A stretch of DNA of 17,671 nucleotides from JACVRW01 sp034664005 (GCA_034664005.1 JAXDIL010000048.1:1-17671), one strand, 5' to 3'; counted from the stretch's first letter, positions 1 through 6,663 are shown. The notes: generated from the sequence alone by a model not told the origin. Translations and numbers: made by a program.

Positions 1-170
1 ACTCGAGGTTGTGCTCGACCGTCTTGCCGAAGCCGATTCCCGGGTCGAGCCAGACGCGCTCCTCCTCGATCCCCTGCGAGACCGCGAACGCGAGCCGCTG
101 CTCCAGGAAGGCCTTCACGTCGGACACGACATCGTCGTAGTGCGGGTCCACCTGCATCGTGCGCGGCTCG
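1..170. repeat. Left arm of a 170-bp inverted repeat (foldback copy of folP)
   Basis: The reverse complement of these bases aligns without gaps to 346-515, matching 167 of 170 positions. Position p pairs with 516-p. The three differences (82/434, 100/416, 143/373) are all C/G changes. Similarity stops abruptly after 170, and 171-345 is single copy, giving arms of 170 and a spacer of 175. An open reading frame continues through this arm into folP from position 11, but its first ~53 codons are antisense folP and do not resemble a dihydropteroate synthase N-terminus. The likeliest explanation is a foldback chimera at a contig end. A real inverted duplication is less likely. Confidence 0.93.
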
Positions 171-766
171 CGGCTGACGGCTCGGCACGCGTCTCGATCG
201 ACACCACGAAGTCGGGCGTGGCGCGGCGCGCGCTTGAGGCGGGCGCCACGCTCGTGAACGACGTCTCGGCGTTCCGCTTCGACCCCGCGCTGGCCGGCGT
301 GGTCGCCGAGTCCGGCGTCGACTGCTGCCTCATGCACATGCTCGGCGAGCCGCGCACGATGCAGGTGGACCCCCACTACGACGATGTCGTGTCCGACGTG
401 AAGGCCTTCCTGGAGGAGCGGCTCGCGTTCGCGCTCTCGCAGGGGATCGAGGAGGAGCGCGTCTGGCTCGACCCGGGAATCGGCTTCGGCAAGACGGTCG
501 AGCACAACCTCGAGTTGCTAAGGCGACTCGACGAGCTGGTCGCGATCGGCCGCCCGATCGTGGTCGGGACCTCGCGCAAGAGCTTCCTGGGCAAGCTGGC
601 CGGGGGGCGCGAGGAGGGCGAGCGGCTGCCCGGCACGATCGCGACGAACGTGCTCGCGCTCGAGCGCGGGGCGACCGTGTTCCGGGTGCACGATGTTGCC
701 CAGAACGCCGATGCGCTCGCGGTGGCCACTGCTACTTTCAGCCGTAATGTGGGAGAGGGAGCCTGA
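170..766 (+). CDS. folP: Dihydropteroate synthase, 5' end missing
   Basis: Condenses 6-hydroxymethyl-dihydropterin diphosphate with p-aminobenzoate to dihydropteroate in cytoplasmic folate synthesis. Family motifs appear in order: SIDTTK (194-211), GATLVNDVSAF around 248-280 with NDVS at 257-268, MHM of the pABA/pterin loop (332-340), DPGIGFGKT (470-496), GTSRKSFLG (566-592) and RVHDV (683-697). About 198 codons are genuine; the family is usually 260-290 residues, so the first ~70 residues, including the N-terminal strand with its conserved Asn, are absent. The reading frame remains open upstream only because the inverted copy at 1-170 happens to lack stops, so no start should be assigned. 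The 3' end overlaps folB by 20 nt. Identity is secure; the missing N-terminus probably reflects the assembly rather than gene decay. Confidence 0.93.
   Translation, partial: AADGSARVSIDTTKSGVARRALEAGATLVNDVSAFRFDPALAGVVAESGVDCCLMHMLGEPRTMQVDPHYDDVVSDVKAFLEERLAFALSQGIEEERVWLDPGIGFGKTVEHNLELLRRLDELVAIGRPIVVGTSRKSFLGKLAGGREEGERLPGTIATNVLALERGATVFRVHDVAQNADALAVATATFSRNVGEGA
346..515. repeat. Right arm of the inverted repeat (genuine folP sequence)
   Basis: This arm carries normal folP coding sequence, including the MHM-region tail and the DPGIGFGKT motif, so it is the original copy and 1-170 the inverted one. Transferred to the folP frame, the differences in the other arm would give one synonymous change (Pro codon at 371-373), Glu to Gln at 416-418 and Leu to Val at 434-436. 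Confidence 0.9.
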
Positions 767-1184
767 CGACGACTTCGACGAGATCGACGACGACGCTCTT
801 GGCGACGAGCGTGGCGCGTCCTCGCCCGCGGTCTCGATAGAGGTCACCGGTCTCTCGCTCTACACGCACCACGGTGTCGGCGAGGCCGAGCGCGAGGTGG
901 GACAGCGGCTCGTCTTCGACATCTCGTTCGAGCTCGACGACTGCGACGCGACCGTCACCGACCGCATCGAGGACACCGTGAACTACGCGGAGGTCTGCGA
1001 GCAGGTGGCGCTCGGCGCGCAGGAGCGCAACTACAAGACGCTCGAGCGGCTGTGCGCGGCCGTAGCCGACCGCCTGATCGACCGCTTCGGCGCCGAGTCG
1101 GTGCGCGTGAAGGCAACCAAGCCCGAGCCGCCGATCCCGTTGCCCGTCGAAGAGGTCTCGGTCGAGGTGTGGAAGGAAGTCTGA
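747..1184 (+). CDS. folB: Dihydroneopterin aldolase
   Basis: Converts 7,8-dihydroneopterin to 6-hydroxymethyl-dihydropterin and glycolaldehyde, the step feeding FolK. The protein is 145 aa. The core starts near residue 30 and shows HHGV (41-44), Glu48 in the EREVGQ stretch, Tyr80 in TVNYAEV and Lys125 in TKPEPPIP, which align with the substrate-binding and catalytic Glu, Tyr and Lys of the family. The usual length is about 120 aa; the excess is an acidic N-terminal tail rich in Asp/Glu (residues 3-21). ATG 747 is chosen because no ATG, GTG or TTG lies in frame between it and the core. Earlier in-frame ATGs (693, 711) would extend deep into folP. No clear Shine-Dalgarno is visible, so translational coupling to folP is likely. 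Confidence 0.9.
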   Translation: MWEREPDDDFDEIDDDALGDERGASSPAVSIEVTGLSLYTHHGVGEAEREVGQRLVFDISFELDDCDATVTDRIEDTVNYAEVCEQVALGAQERNYKTLERLCAAVADRLIDRFGAESVRVKATKPEPPIPLPVEEVSVEVWKEV

Positions 1185-1200
1185 CCGGCGCAAGCGCCGG
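1185..1200 (+). other. Small intercistronic hairpin between folB and folK
   Basis: CCGGCG (1185-1190) and CGCCGG (1195-1200) form a perfect 6-bp inverted repeat around a CAAG loop, starting directly after the folB stop codon. There is no T tract, so it is not a standard intrinsic terminator. It lies 10 nt before the chosen folK start and could modulate coupling or mRNA stability. The role is inferred only. Confidence 0.35.
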
Positions 1201-1210
1201 GCGGTGGCCG

Positions 1211-1714
1211 GTGCGCAGCGATGCGCTGCGGATCGGGTATCTCGGCCTCGGCTCCAACGAGGGCGACCGGCTCGAGAACCTCCGCGCGGCGCGCGATGCG
1301 CTCGCGGAGCGCGGCGTCGACGTGCTCGCGTCGTCGTCGGTGTACGAGACGGCGCCTCAGGGCGAGGTGCTGGACCAGCCCGACTTCCTCAACGCCGCGC
1401 TGCGCGTGCGCACGGCGCTGGGGCCCGAGGAGCTGCTCGAGGCGGCGAAGGCTGTGGAGCGCGAGCTCGGCCGCGCGCCGGGAGGTATGAGGCACGGCCC
1501 GCGCCCGATCGACATCGACGTGCTCCTGCTCGCCGACCTCGACTTCCGCTCCGAGCGGCTGGCGCTTCCGCACCCCGAGGTGACGAGCCGCCGCTTCGTG
1601 CTCGAGCCGCTCCTCGAGCTCGATCCGCAGCTCGCCCTGCCGGACGGCTCGCGGCTCGCCGAGTCGCTCGACGCGCTGCTCGACCAGCCGGTGCGTCGCG
1701 CGGGCGGCTTGTGA
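1211..1714 (+). CDS. folK: 6-hydroxymethyl-7,8-dihydropterin pyrophosphokinase
   Basis: Transfers pyrophosphate from ATP to 6-hydroxymethyl-dihydropterin, giving the FolP substrate. The 167-aa product has the N-terminal LGLGSN strand (residues 11-16), SSVYET near 42-47, QPDFLN (56-61) and the signature GPRPIDIDVLL (97-107), whose Asp101 and Asp103 bind the two magnesium ions. The length matches the family (about 160). GTG 1211 is chosen because it starts just before the first beta strand; the only in-frame ATG (1052) lies inside folB in another frame. It is third in the folP-folB-folK order, 26 nt after folB. The Shine-Dalgarno is weak. The stop codon abuts a strong C6/G6 palindrome, where the folate unit may end. 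Confidence 0.92.
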   Translation: MRSDALRIGYLGLGSNEGDRLENLRAARDALAERGVDVLASSSVYETAPQGEVLDQPDFLNAALRVRTALGPEELLEAAKAVERELGRAPGGMRHGPRPIDIDVLLLADLDFRSERLALPHPEVTSRRFVLEPLLELDPQLALPDGSRLAESLDALLDQPVRRAGGL

Positions 1715-1731
1715 CCCCCCAGCCGGGGGGT
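1714..1731 (+). promoter_or_regulatory. C6/G6 palindrome (copy 1), terminator or operator
   Basis: ACCCCCC (1714-1720), loop AGCC, GGGGGGT (1725-1731) is a perfect 7-bp inverted repeat overlapping the folK stop. Only three T residues follow, so as an intrinsic terminator it would be weak. The -10-like TAGCGT starts two bases later (1733). The same palindrome occurs in front of fabD at 5747-5770, so a protein-binding operator is also plausible. The structure is plain in the sequence; the function is inferred. Confidence 0.6.
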
Positions 1732-1732
1732 T

Positions 1733-1738
1733 TAGCGT
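1733..1738 (+). promoter_or_regulatory. Candidate -10 box (TAGCGT) for the zinc-ribbon/two-component unit
   Basis: TAGCGT keeps the A at position 2 and T at position 6 typical of sigma-70 -10 elements. Transcription would start near 1745, leaving a leader of about 30 nt before GTG 1775. No good -35 is seen; its expected place is occupied by the C6/G6 palindrome. Confidence 0.35.
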
Positions 1739-1774
1739 GCGTCGCAGTGGAGAGCGCTCGTCAAACGAGAGACG

Positions 1775-2008
1775 GTGGGTGCGGTGGAAGACGCGCTGGA
1801 GCTCGCAACGTTTCGTGGGGACGACGACCCGTCGCTGGTCGCCGCCGCGCTCGCCTGCCGTGCCTGCCTGTCGGGCGACGTCGAGTGGTCGCTGCGGGTG
1901 GACGACTTCGAGGGCGCCGTGGAGTGCCGCTGCCGCAGCTGCGGCTACGTGCGCGAGGTGTCGCTGACATCGGAACAGGCGCTGCGGCTCTCACTCGCCG
2001 GCGCGTAA
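1775..2008 (+). CDS. Small zinc-ribbon-like protein of unknown function
   Basis: I do not recognise this 77-aa protein. It holds two paired cysteine knuckles, Cys28-x2-Cys31 (CRAC) and Cys53-x2-Cys56 (CRSC, preceded by Cys51), about 21 residues apart. That spacing is typical of a four-cysteine zinc ribbon. The stretch between is beta-like (EWSLRVDDFEG), followed by a short C-terminal helix (TSEQALRLSL). GTG 1775 follows a weak GAGAG at 1767-1771; GTG 1784 is an alternative. It is the first gene after the C6/G6 palindrome and lies 31 nt before the histidine kinase, so the two may be cotranscribed. A nucleic-acid or protein adaptor role is possible but not shown. Confidence 0.7.
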   Translation: MGAVEDALELATFRGDDDPSLVAAALACRACLSGDVEWSLRVDDFEGAVECRCRSCGYVREVSLTSEQALRLSLAGA

Positions 2009-2039
2009 CCGCACGCCCCGGAACGAGGTAGAGAAGGAG

Positions 2040-3158
2040 ATGGCCGAGGCCCTCTCCTCGCGCACCGACGCGCTCGACGTGATCGTCGAGCTGCTCGGCG
2101 CGCTCGACGGCTCGGCACAGTCCGGCCGCGAGTTCTACGACCGCCTCTGCGAGGCGTGCTGCCGGCTCGGCTCGATGGAGCGCGCCGGCCTCTTGCTGTA
2201 CGACGACGCCCGCCAGCTCGTGGTGGTGGTGGGAAGCCACGGCGTGGAGGCCGGCCTGTTCTCCGAGGTCTACGGCACGCTCGAGGAGACGCCGATCGCG
2301 CAGCTGGCGCTGTCGGAGGACCGCGTGGTCGAGGTGACCGGCGACCTCGCGCGCTGGGTGCCGGAGCGCTACGCGCGGCTCGGCGGGGTCGAGACGCTCT
2401 GCTGCGTCCCCGTCTCGGCGGCCGGCCGCTGGCTCGGGGTGATCTTCACCGACCGCGGCGGCAGCCGCTTCGAGCTGACCGAGGTGGAGCGCCACGACCT
2501 CTGGACGCTCGGCAAGACAGCGGCGCTCGCGGCGAGCGTCCGCATCGCGACCAGCCAGCAGGGCCGAGCGCGGCTGCTGCAGGCGCGCATCGACCTGGCC
2601 CGCGAGCTGCACGAGCGCGTGGTTCAGCGGCTGTTCGGGGTATCGCTCGTGCTGGGCTCGGATCACGCCCTGACGGAGGAGACGCGCCGCCGCTGCGCGG
2701 ACGAGATGCACGCGGCGCTCGCGGACCTGCGCGAGGCGCTCTCGCGCCCGCTTGCTCCGCCCACGCTCGACACGGGCGCAACGCTGCGCGGCGAGCTCGC
2801 CCGGCTCGGCCGCCACTACAAGGACCTTCCGCTCGAGCTGGACTGGGAGGAGGGGGTGGAGGTGCCCGAGGAGGTCGAGCCGCTCGCGCAGTCGGTGCTG
2901 GCCGAGGCGCTCCGCAACGCCCACAAGCACGCGCGGCCGAGCTCCGTGCGCGTGCGGGTCAGCCAGGTCGACCGGACCTTCGTGCTCGAGGTGCGCAACG
3001 ACGGCGCGCCGCGCACCGGCACACGTGGCGCGGGGATGGGCCTGCGGCTCGCGGCGGTGGAGGCGCTCCAGCGCGGCGCGCTGGTCGAGTTCGGACCCGA
3101 GGGCGAGGACTGGCGTCTGCGGCTTGTCGTGCCGCTGGGCGAGGATGGGGCCGAATGA
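2040..3158 (+). CDS. GAF-domain sensor histidine kinase (NarL-type partner)
   Basis: This 372-aa soluble protein has a GAF-like sensor region (about residues 25-170) and then a HisKA_3-type kinase. The H-box LARELHERVVQRL holds the likely phospho-acceptor His191. The N-box EALRNAHKHA contains Asn293, and NDGAP (320-324) plus GAGMGLRL (330-337) form the ATP-binding G regions. No transmembrane segment or signal peptide is seen, so it should sense a cytoplasmic or diffusible cue, as DevS/DosT-like kinases do. Whether the GAF binds haem cannot be told from the sequence. An AAGGAG (2034-2039) touches the ATG directly, too close for normal use; GAGG at 2025-2028 is 11 nt away, and GTG 2079 is an alternative start. 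The stop overlaps the response regulator start by ATGA, marking the pair as cognate. Confidence 0.85.
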   Translation: MAEALSSRTDALDVIVELLGALDGSAQSGREFYDRLCEACCRLGSMERAGLLLYDDARQLVVVVGSHGVEAGLFSEVYGTLEETPIAQLALSEDRVVEVTGDLARWVPERYARLGGVETLCCVPVSAAGRWLGVIFTDRGGSRFELTEVERHDLWTLGKTAALAASVRIATSQQGRARLLQARIDLARELHERVVQRLFGVSLVLGSDHALTEETRRRCADEMHAALADLREALSRPLAPPTLDTGATLRGELARLGRHYKDLPLELDWEEGVEVPEEVEPLAQSVLAEALRNAHKHARPSSVRVRVSQVDRTFVLEVRNDGAPRTGTRGAGMGLRLAAVEALQRGALVEFGPEGEDWRLRLVVPLGEDGAE

Positions 3159-3760
3159 CCCCCGACCGCAACCTGCGCGTGATGGTGGTGGACGACCACG
3201 ACGTCGTGCACTGGGGCTTCCGCCTGCTCCTCACCGAGCAGCCCTGGGTCGAGCGCTGCCTGACCGCGTCGAGCGTGGAGGAGGCGCTCGAGATGGCGCG
3301 CCGCTACGAGCCGCACGTGGCGCTCGTCGACCTCTTCCTCGGCGAGGAGTCGGGCGCCGAGCTGTGCGAGGCGATCAAGCGCGTGTCGCCCAGCACCCGC
3401 ATCCTGCTGATCTCGGGCGCGGGCTGGATCTCGCCCCAGGCGGCAAAGGCGGCGGGCGCCGCCGGCTTCGTGTCGAAGGACTGGGCGGCGCACGACGTGG
3501 CGATGGCGGTGCGCATGGTCGGCAAGGGCATGACCGTCTTCTCGCCGCGCGCCGAGCAGCCCTCGACCGCGCTGTCGGACCGCGAGCGCGAGGTGCTCAA
3601 CCACATGGCGACCGGCGCCACCAACAAGGAGATCGCCGAGCGCCTCTTCCTCTCGCCCCACACCGTCAAGGAGCACACGAGCGCGCTCTACCGCAAGCTC
3701 GGCGTGCGAAACCGTGCGGAAGCTGTGCAGCGCGCCGAGCGACTCGGGCTGACGGCCTAG
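3155..3760 (+). CDS. NarL/FixJ-family response regulator (LuxR-type HTH)
   Basis: This 201-aa transcription regulator is presumably phosphorylated by the upstream kinase. The receiver domain (residues 7-122) has the acidic pair Asp13-Asp14, the phospho-acceptor Asp59 (ALVDLFLG), the switch Ser87 and Lys108 (SKDW). A LuxR/GerE helix-turn-helix covers about 138-196, with LSDREREVL at its start and NKEIAERLFLS / HTVKEHTSALYRKLG as its recognition region. It overlaps the kinase gene by four bases (ATGA). The next gene seems to have its own leaderless promoter 21 nt after this stop, so the regulator closes the unit. Its targets are unknown; the two C6/G6 palindromes in this window are candidates to test. 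Confidence 0.9.
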   Translation: MTPDRNLRVMVVDDHDVVHWGFRLLLTEQPWVERCLTASSVEEALEMARRYEPHVALVDLFLGEESGAELCEAIKRVSPSTRILLISGAGWISPQAAKAAGAAGFVSKDWAAHDVAMAVRMVGKGMTVFSPRAEQPSTALSDREREVLNHMATGATNKEIAERLFLSPHTVKEHTSALYRKLGVRNRAEAVQRAERLGLTA

Positions 3761-3780
3761 CCGGAGGTTTCCTGAGCGGT

Positions 3781-3786
3781 TAGCCT
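3781..3786 (+). promoter_or_regulatory. Candidate -10 (TAGCCT) of a leaderless promoter for the phosphoesterase
   Basis: TAGCCT ends exactly 6 nt (TGCTCC) before GTG 3793. There is no Shine-Dalgarno between them. The same arrangement, hexamer then 6 nt then GTG, occurs at coaX and dus. Transcription would then start at or next to the start codon. No convincing -35 is visible. Confidence 0.5.
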
Positions 3787-3792
3787 TGCTCC

Positions 3793-5703
3793 GTGAAGCG
3801 CGGCATCAAGTGGGTCGTGGGCAAGCTCCGGCACGAAGACAGGAACCCCACACGCGCGCTCGACGGCTTCCTCCTGGTCGCGATCGAAGCCGTCGACCCC
3901 TGCACGCGAGACGAACTGATCGAGTCAAGCCTGCTGCGCAGGGGCCCGAAGGGAAAGGGGCCTGAGTTGAGCACGGTCCACCTGGGGGTGTGGGTGGACG
4001 ACAGGGAGGGCCACAAGCTGATCCGCTCGTCGGAGGCGGGGCAGGGCGGGCAGCTCAAGTGGTCACTGACCGACGCTGGCAGAGCGCGCCGGAAGGGGCT
4101 CCAAGGGTTCACGACGCGCGTGGGCGGTGTCGTCGCGTTCGTCGTGCGCGCACCGAGCGTGTGGGCGGGCGCGCTCGAGCGTCTTGCGGAGGCGGACGGC
4201 GTCGGCATCGCGCCGCCGCCACCCGGACGCCCGCACACCCCGCGGATCAAGCCCAGCCCCGGCGACGCCCCGGCGATCACCGACGAGCAGGCCGCCGAGA
4301 ACATGAGGCGGGTCAATCACATCGTCGTGCTGATGATGGAGAACCGCTCCTTCGACCACATGCTGGGCTACCTCCAGCTGCTGGACGACCAGGCCGAGGT
4401 GGAGGGGCCGCGCGATGCGGAGCCGATCGTCTACGACGGCGAGCCGCACGGCCCGGTCTATCTCACGAAGACCGCGTTTCCGAAATCGATGGACCCTCCC
4501 CACGGTAAGAAGGCGATCGCGGCGCAGATCAACGGCGGCGCGATGGACGGCTTCGTCCAGAGCTTCGCCGACGAGACGCTCATGCCGGTGCCATGGCGCG
4601 TGATGGGCTACTACACGTACAAGGAGCTGCCGGTCTACGACCACTTCGCGCAGCACTTCGCCATCTGCGATCACTGGTTCAGCTCGGTGCCCTCCGCCAC
4701 CTGGCCGAATCGCCTTTACTCGGTGGTCGGTACCTGCGACGCCGAGCGCGAGGGACTCTTCGACAAGGACCAGGTGCTCTACGACATGCCCTCGTTCGTG
4801 CGTCTGCTCGAGAACAACGAGGACACCGACACCTGGCGCTGGTACTCGTGGGACCCCGGGACGCTGAGGTTCATCGACGGCGAATACGCCCTCGACGCCG
4901 AGCACGCCTTCCACCACGACCACTTCCGGCGCGTGACCCAGCACTCGATGGAGCCGCCGCGCGCTTCCGACGGCCCCGACGTTGCCTCGATCATCCGCCT
5001 CGGCAGCGGCTTCCTGCAGGACGCTGCGAATGGCGATCTCCCGTCCGTGTCCTGGATCGATCCCAACTTCGTCGACCTGAGCATCCTCGAGTCGAACTCG
5101 AACGACGACCACCCGCCGTCCGACGTGCGCGCCGGGCAGGAGCTCATGATGATGGTGTACCGCGCGCTTGCGGAGAGCCCATGCTGGAAGGAAACGATGC
5201 TGGTCGTGACCTATGACGAGCACGGCGGCTTCTACGACCACCTGGCGCCCGGGCGGCCGCCCGAGGAAAAGCCCCAGTTCGACACCTACGGCGTGCGCGT
5301 GCCGGCCTTCGTGGTGTCGCCGTTCGTGGAGCCCTGCACGGTCTCGCACACGGTCTTCGACCACACCTCGATCATCAGGACGATCCTGGAGCGCTTCGGC
5401 GTGGACGGCGCGGTGGCGAAGATTGCGGAGCAGGCCCCCCGGGTCGCCCACGCGAAGAATCTCGGCCGGCTGCTGACCCGCGATCCGGGCAAGGACGTCA
5501 CCCCGCCCGACTACACGGACGTGAATGACACGCTCGGAGCATGGCGCCAAGAGCGAGCCACCAAGCGATCGGCCGCGTCGCCCGAGATCAGGGACCGGAG
5601 CCACGACCACTGGGAGCCCGTCCCGATCACGGGATTCCCCGCCGAGTTCCTCGACGGAGCACGCCGCCTGCGCAGGAAGGGCCTGCCCGCCGGGCACCCC
5701 TGA
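3793..5703 (+). CDS. Phosphoesterase (phospholipase C/acid phosphatase family) with a winged-helix-like N-terminus
   Basis: This 636-aa protein belongs to the phosphoesterase family of phospholipase C and AcpA-type acid phosphatases, which hydrolyse phosphate mono- or diesters. Family blocks are: HIVVLMMENRSFDHMLGY from residue 176, with metal ligands Glu183/Asn184; DHWFSSVPSATWPNRLY, which carries the likely nucleophile Thr or Ser; the DDHPPSDVRAGQ block; VTYDEHGGFYDH, with the Asp-Glu pair; and GVRVPAFVVSPFV. Most relatives are exported, but no signal peptide is present here. The first ~165 residues are extra: 22-100 look like a winged helix (LLVAIEAVDPCTRDELIESS, later KWSLTDAGRARR), followed by a Pro-rich linker (140-160). 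The substrate cannot be called. GTG 3793 is supported by the leaderless -10 and by in-frame coding from there. Confidence 0.82.
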   Translation: MKRGIKWVVGKLRHEDRNPTRALDGFLLVAIEAVDPCTRDELIESSLLRRGPKGKGPELSTVHLGVWVDDREGHKLIRSSEAGQGGQLKWSLTDAGRARRKGLQGFTTRVGGVVAFVVRAPSVWAGALERLAEADGVGIAPPPPGRPHTPRIKPSPGDAPAITDEQAAENMRRVNHIVVLMMENRSFDHMLGYLQLLDDQAEVEGPRDAEPIVYDGEPHGPVYLTKTAFPKSMDPPHGKKAIAAQINGGAMDGFVQSFADETLMPVPWRVMGYYTYKELPVYDHFAQHFAICDHWFSSVPSATWPNRLYSVVGTCDAEREGLFDKDQVLYDMPSFVRLLENNEDTDTWRWYSWDPGTLRFIDGEYALDAEHAFHHDHFRRVTQHSMEPPRASDGPDVASIIRLGSGFLQDAANGDLPSVSWIDPNFVDLSILESNSNDDHPPSDVRAGQELMMMVYRALAESPCWKETMLVVTYDEHGGFYDHLAPGRPPEEKPQFDTYGVRVPAFVVSPFVEPCTVSHTVFDHTSIIRTILERFGVDGAVAKIAEQAPRVAHAKNLGRLLTRDPGKDVTPPDYTDVNDTLGAWRQERATKRSAASPEIRDRSHDHWEPVPITGFPAEFLDGARRLRRKGLPAGHP

Positions 5704-5746
5704 GGACCCCATCTGCCACCTGGAGCAGCCGGAGCACCGGGTGAAG

Positions 5747-5770
5747 GTACCCCCCCCGACCGGGGGGTAC
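5747..5770 (+). promoter_or_regulatory. C6/G6 palindrome (copy 2), in front of the fab operon
   Basis: GTACCCCCC (5747-5755) and GGGGGGTAC (5762-5770) are perfect 9-bp inverted arms around CCGACC. The core matches the copy at 1714-1731. Only the TAC of the right arm follows the G run, with no T tract, which argues against a classical terminator. The candidate -10 TACTGT begins inside the right arm. This is the natural place for an operator controlling fatty-acid synthesis, but the binding protein is unknown. Confidence 0.6.
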
Positions 5771-5773
5771 TGT
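5768..5773 (+). promoter_or_regulatory. Candidate -10 box (TACTGT) of the fab operon
   Basis: TACTGT shares its last two A/C bases with the right arm of the C6/G6 palindrome, so any protein bound there would block polymerase. The expected start is near 5780, with a leader of about 40 nt holding a possible nine-codon upstream ORF and the Shine-Dalgarno of fabD. No clear -35 is visible. Confidence 0.4.
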
Positions 5774-5791
5774 GCTCCGCCCGGCTAACGG

Positions 5792-5821
5792 ATGGCCTTC
5801 GACAGAGAAAGGGTTATGTAA
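5792..5821 (+). CDS. Possible 9-codon leader peptide upstream of fabD
   Basis: ATG 5792 opens a frame reading MAFDRERVM and stops at TAA 5819-5821, which overlaps the fabD ATG by one base (TAATG). The last codon pair is ATG-TAA. The frame lies wholly within the predicted leader of the fab operon. It has no convincing Shine-Dalgarno and could be chance, because such short frames are common. If translated, it would couple to fabD. Confidence 0.22.
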   Translation: MAFDRERVM

Positions 5822-6663
5822 TGGCTCGCGACCAACAGACTGCGCTGCTCTTTCCGGGGCAGGGCAGCCAGACGTCGGACATGCGCGAAACCGTGGCCCG
5901 AAGCAGGCCAGACCTGCTCGAGCTCGCGTTCGCGGAGGTCGGCGACGACCCGTTCGAGCGCGCCACGGACGGCACCCGCTGGGCCCAGCCCGCCATCTAC
6001 TGCGCCGCGCTCGCGGGCCACGCAGAGCTGGACGTGCAGGCTGACGTGATGGCCGGCCACTCGCTCGGCGAGATCACCGCCCTGGTGGCGGCCGGCTCGC
6101 TCGGCGCCGAGAACGGGCTCAAGCTCGTGGCCGCCCGCGGCAGGCTGATGCAGGAGGCCGCCGAGGAGACGGGCGACGGTGGCATGACCGCGGTGCGCGC
6201 GCGTGAGGACAACCGCGAGGCGATCGCCGAGGTGGCCGCCAGCGCGGGCGTCGCGATCGCGAACGACAACGCTCCCGACCAGCTCGTTCTCTCCGGCGCG
6301 CTCAGCGCCCTCGACCAGGCCGAGGCCGAGCTGCAGGAGCGCGGCATCCGCGGCAAGCGGCTGCCGGTGGCGGGCGCGTTCCACTCCCCGCTGATGAGGC
6401 CGGCGGTCGACCCGTTCAGGGAGATCGTGGAGAGCATCGAGTTCGCCGAGCCGCGCGTGCCCGTGATGTCATGCGTCACGGCGCAGCCCTTCGAGGACAT
6501 CCCTCGTGAACTGGTCCGCGCGCTCACCGAGCCGGTCCGCTGGCTCGGTGTCGTGCGCGCACTCGAGGAGCGCGGCGTGACCGACTTCGTCGAAACCGGA
6601 CCGGGAAAGGTCCTCACCAACCTCGTGAAGAAGTCCCTTGTGAAGGAGGCCGCGGGTGCCTAG
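5821..6663 (+). CDS. fabD: Malonyl-CoA:ACP transacylase
   Basis: Moves malonyl from CoA to ACP, supplying the extender for type II fatty-acid synthesis. Key residues are in place: FPGQGSQ (11-17), the nucleophile Ser81 in GHSLGE, Arg106 before GRLMQ, the catalytic His188 in GAFHSPLM and the C-terminal ETGPGKVLT block. At 280 aa it is somewhat shorter than the usual 300-315; the missing residues are between the GQG loop and QPAI. GAAAGGG (5807-5813) lies 7 nt before ATG 5821, supporting the start. It is the first gene of an operon running to fabI and overlaps fabH by 8 nt. Confidence 0.95.
   Translation: MARDQQTALLFPGQGSQTSDMRETVARSRPDLLELAFAEVGDDPFERATDGTRWAQPAIYCAALAGHAELDVQADVMAGHSLGEITALVAAGSLGAENGLKLVAARGRLMQEAAEETGDGGMTAVRAREDNREAIAEVAASAGVAIANDNAPDQLVLSGALSALDQAEAELQERGIRGKRLPVAGAFHSPLMRPAVDPFREIVESIEFAEPRVPVMSCVTAQPFEDIPRELVRALTEPVRWLGVVRALEERGVTDFVETGPGKVLTNLVKKSLVKEAAGA
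6643..6649 (+). promoter_or_regulatory. Shine-Dalgarno that sets the fabH start
   Basis: AAGGAGG inside the 3' end of fabD lies 6 nt before GTG 6656. It favours this long fabH start over any later one, even though it adds about 35 residues to the usual N-terminus. Confidence 0.7.

Noticed and set aside
11..172. N-terminal ~54 residues of an apparent 251-aa folP product
   Set aside because: This part translates the inverted copy of folP on the wrong strand and resembles no dihydropteroate synthase N-terminus.
2156..3154. Long frame on the + strand overlapping the histidine kinase and running into the regulator
   Set aside because: Arg/Ala/Gly-rich out-of-frame translation; the kinase H-, N- and G-box motifs are in the other frame, and the regulator starts at 3155.
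4063..5712. 549-codon open frame on the minus strand opposite the phosphoesterase
   Set aside because: It shadows a gene with clear family motifs; long antisense frames are expected at this GC content, and the product is low-complexity His/Arg/Val-rich.
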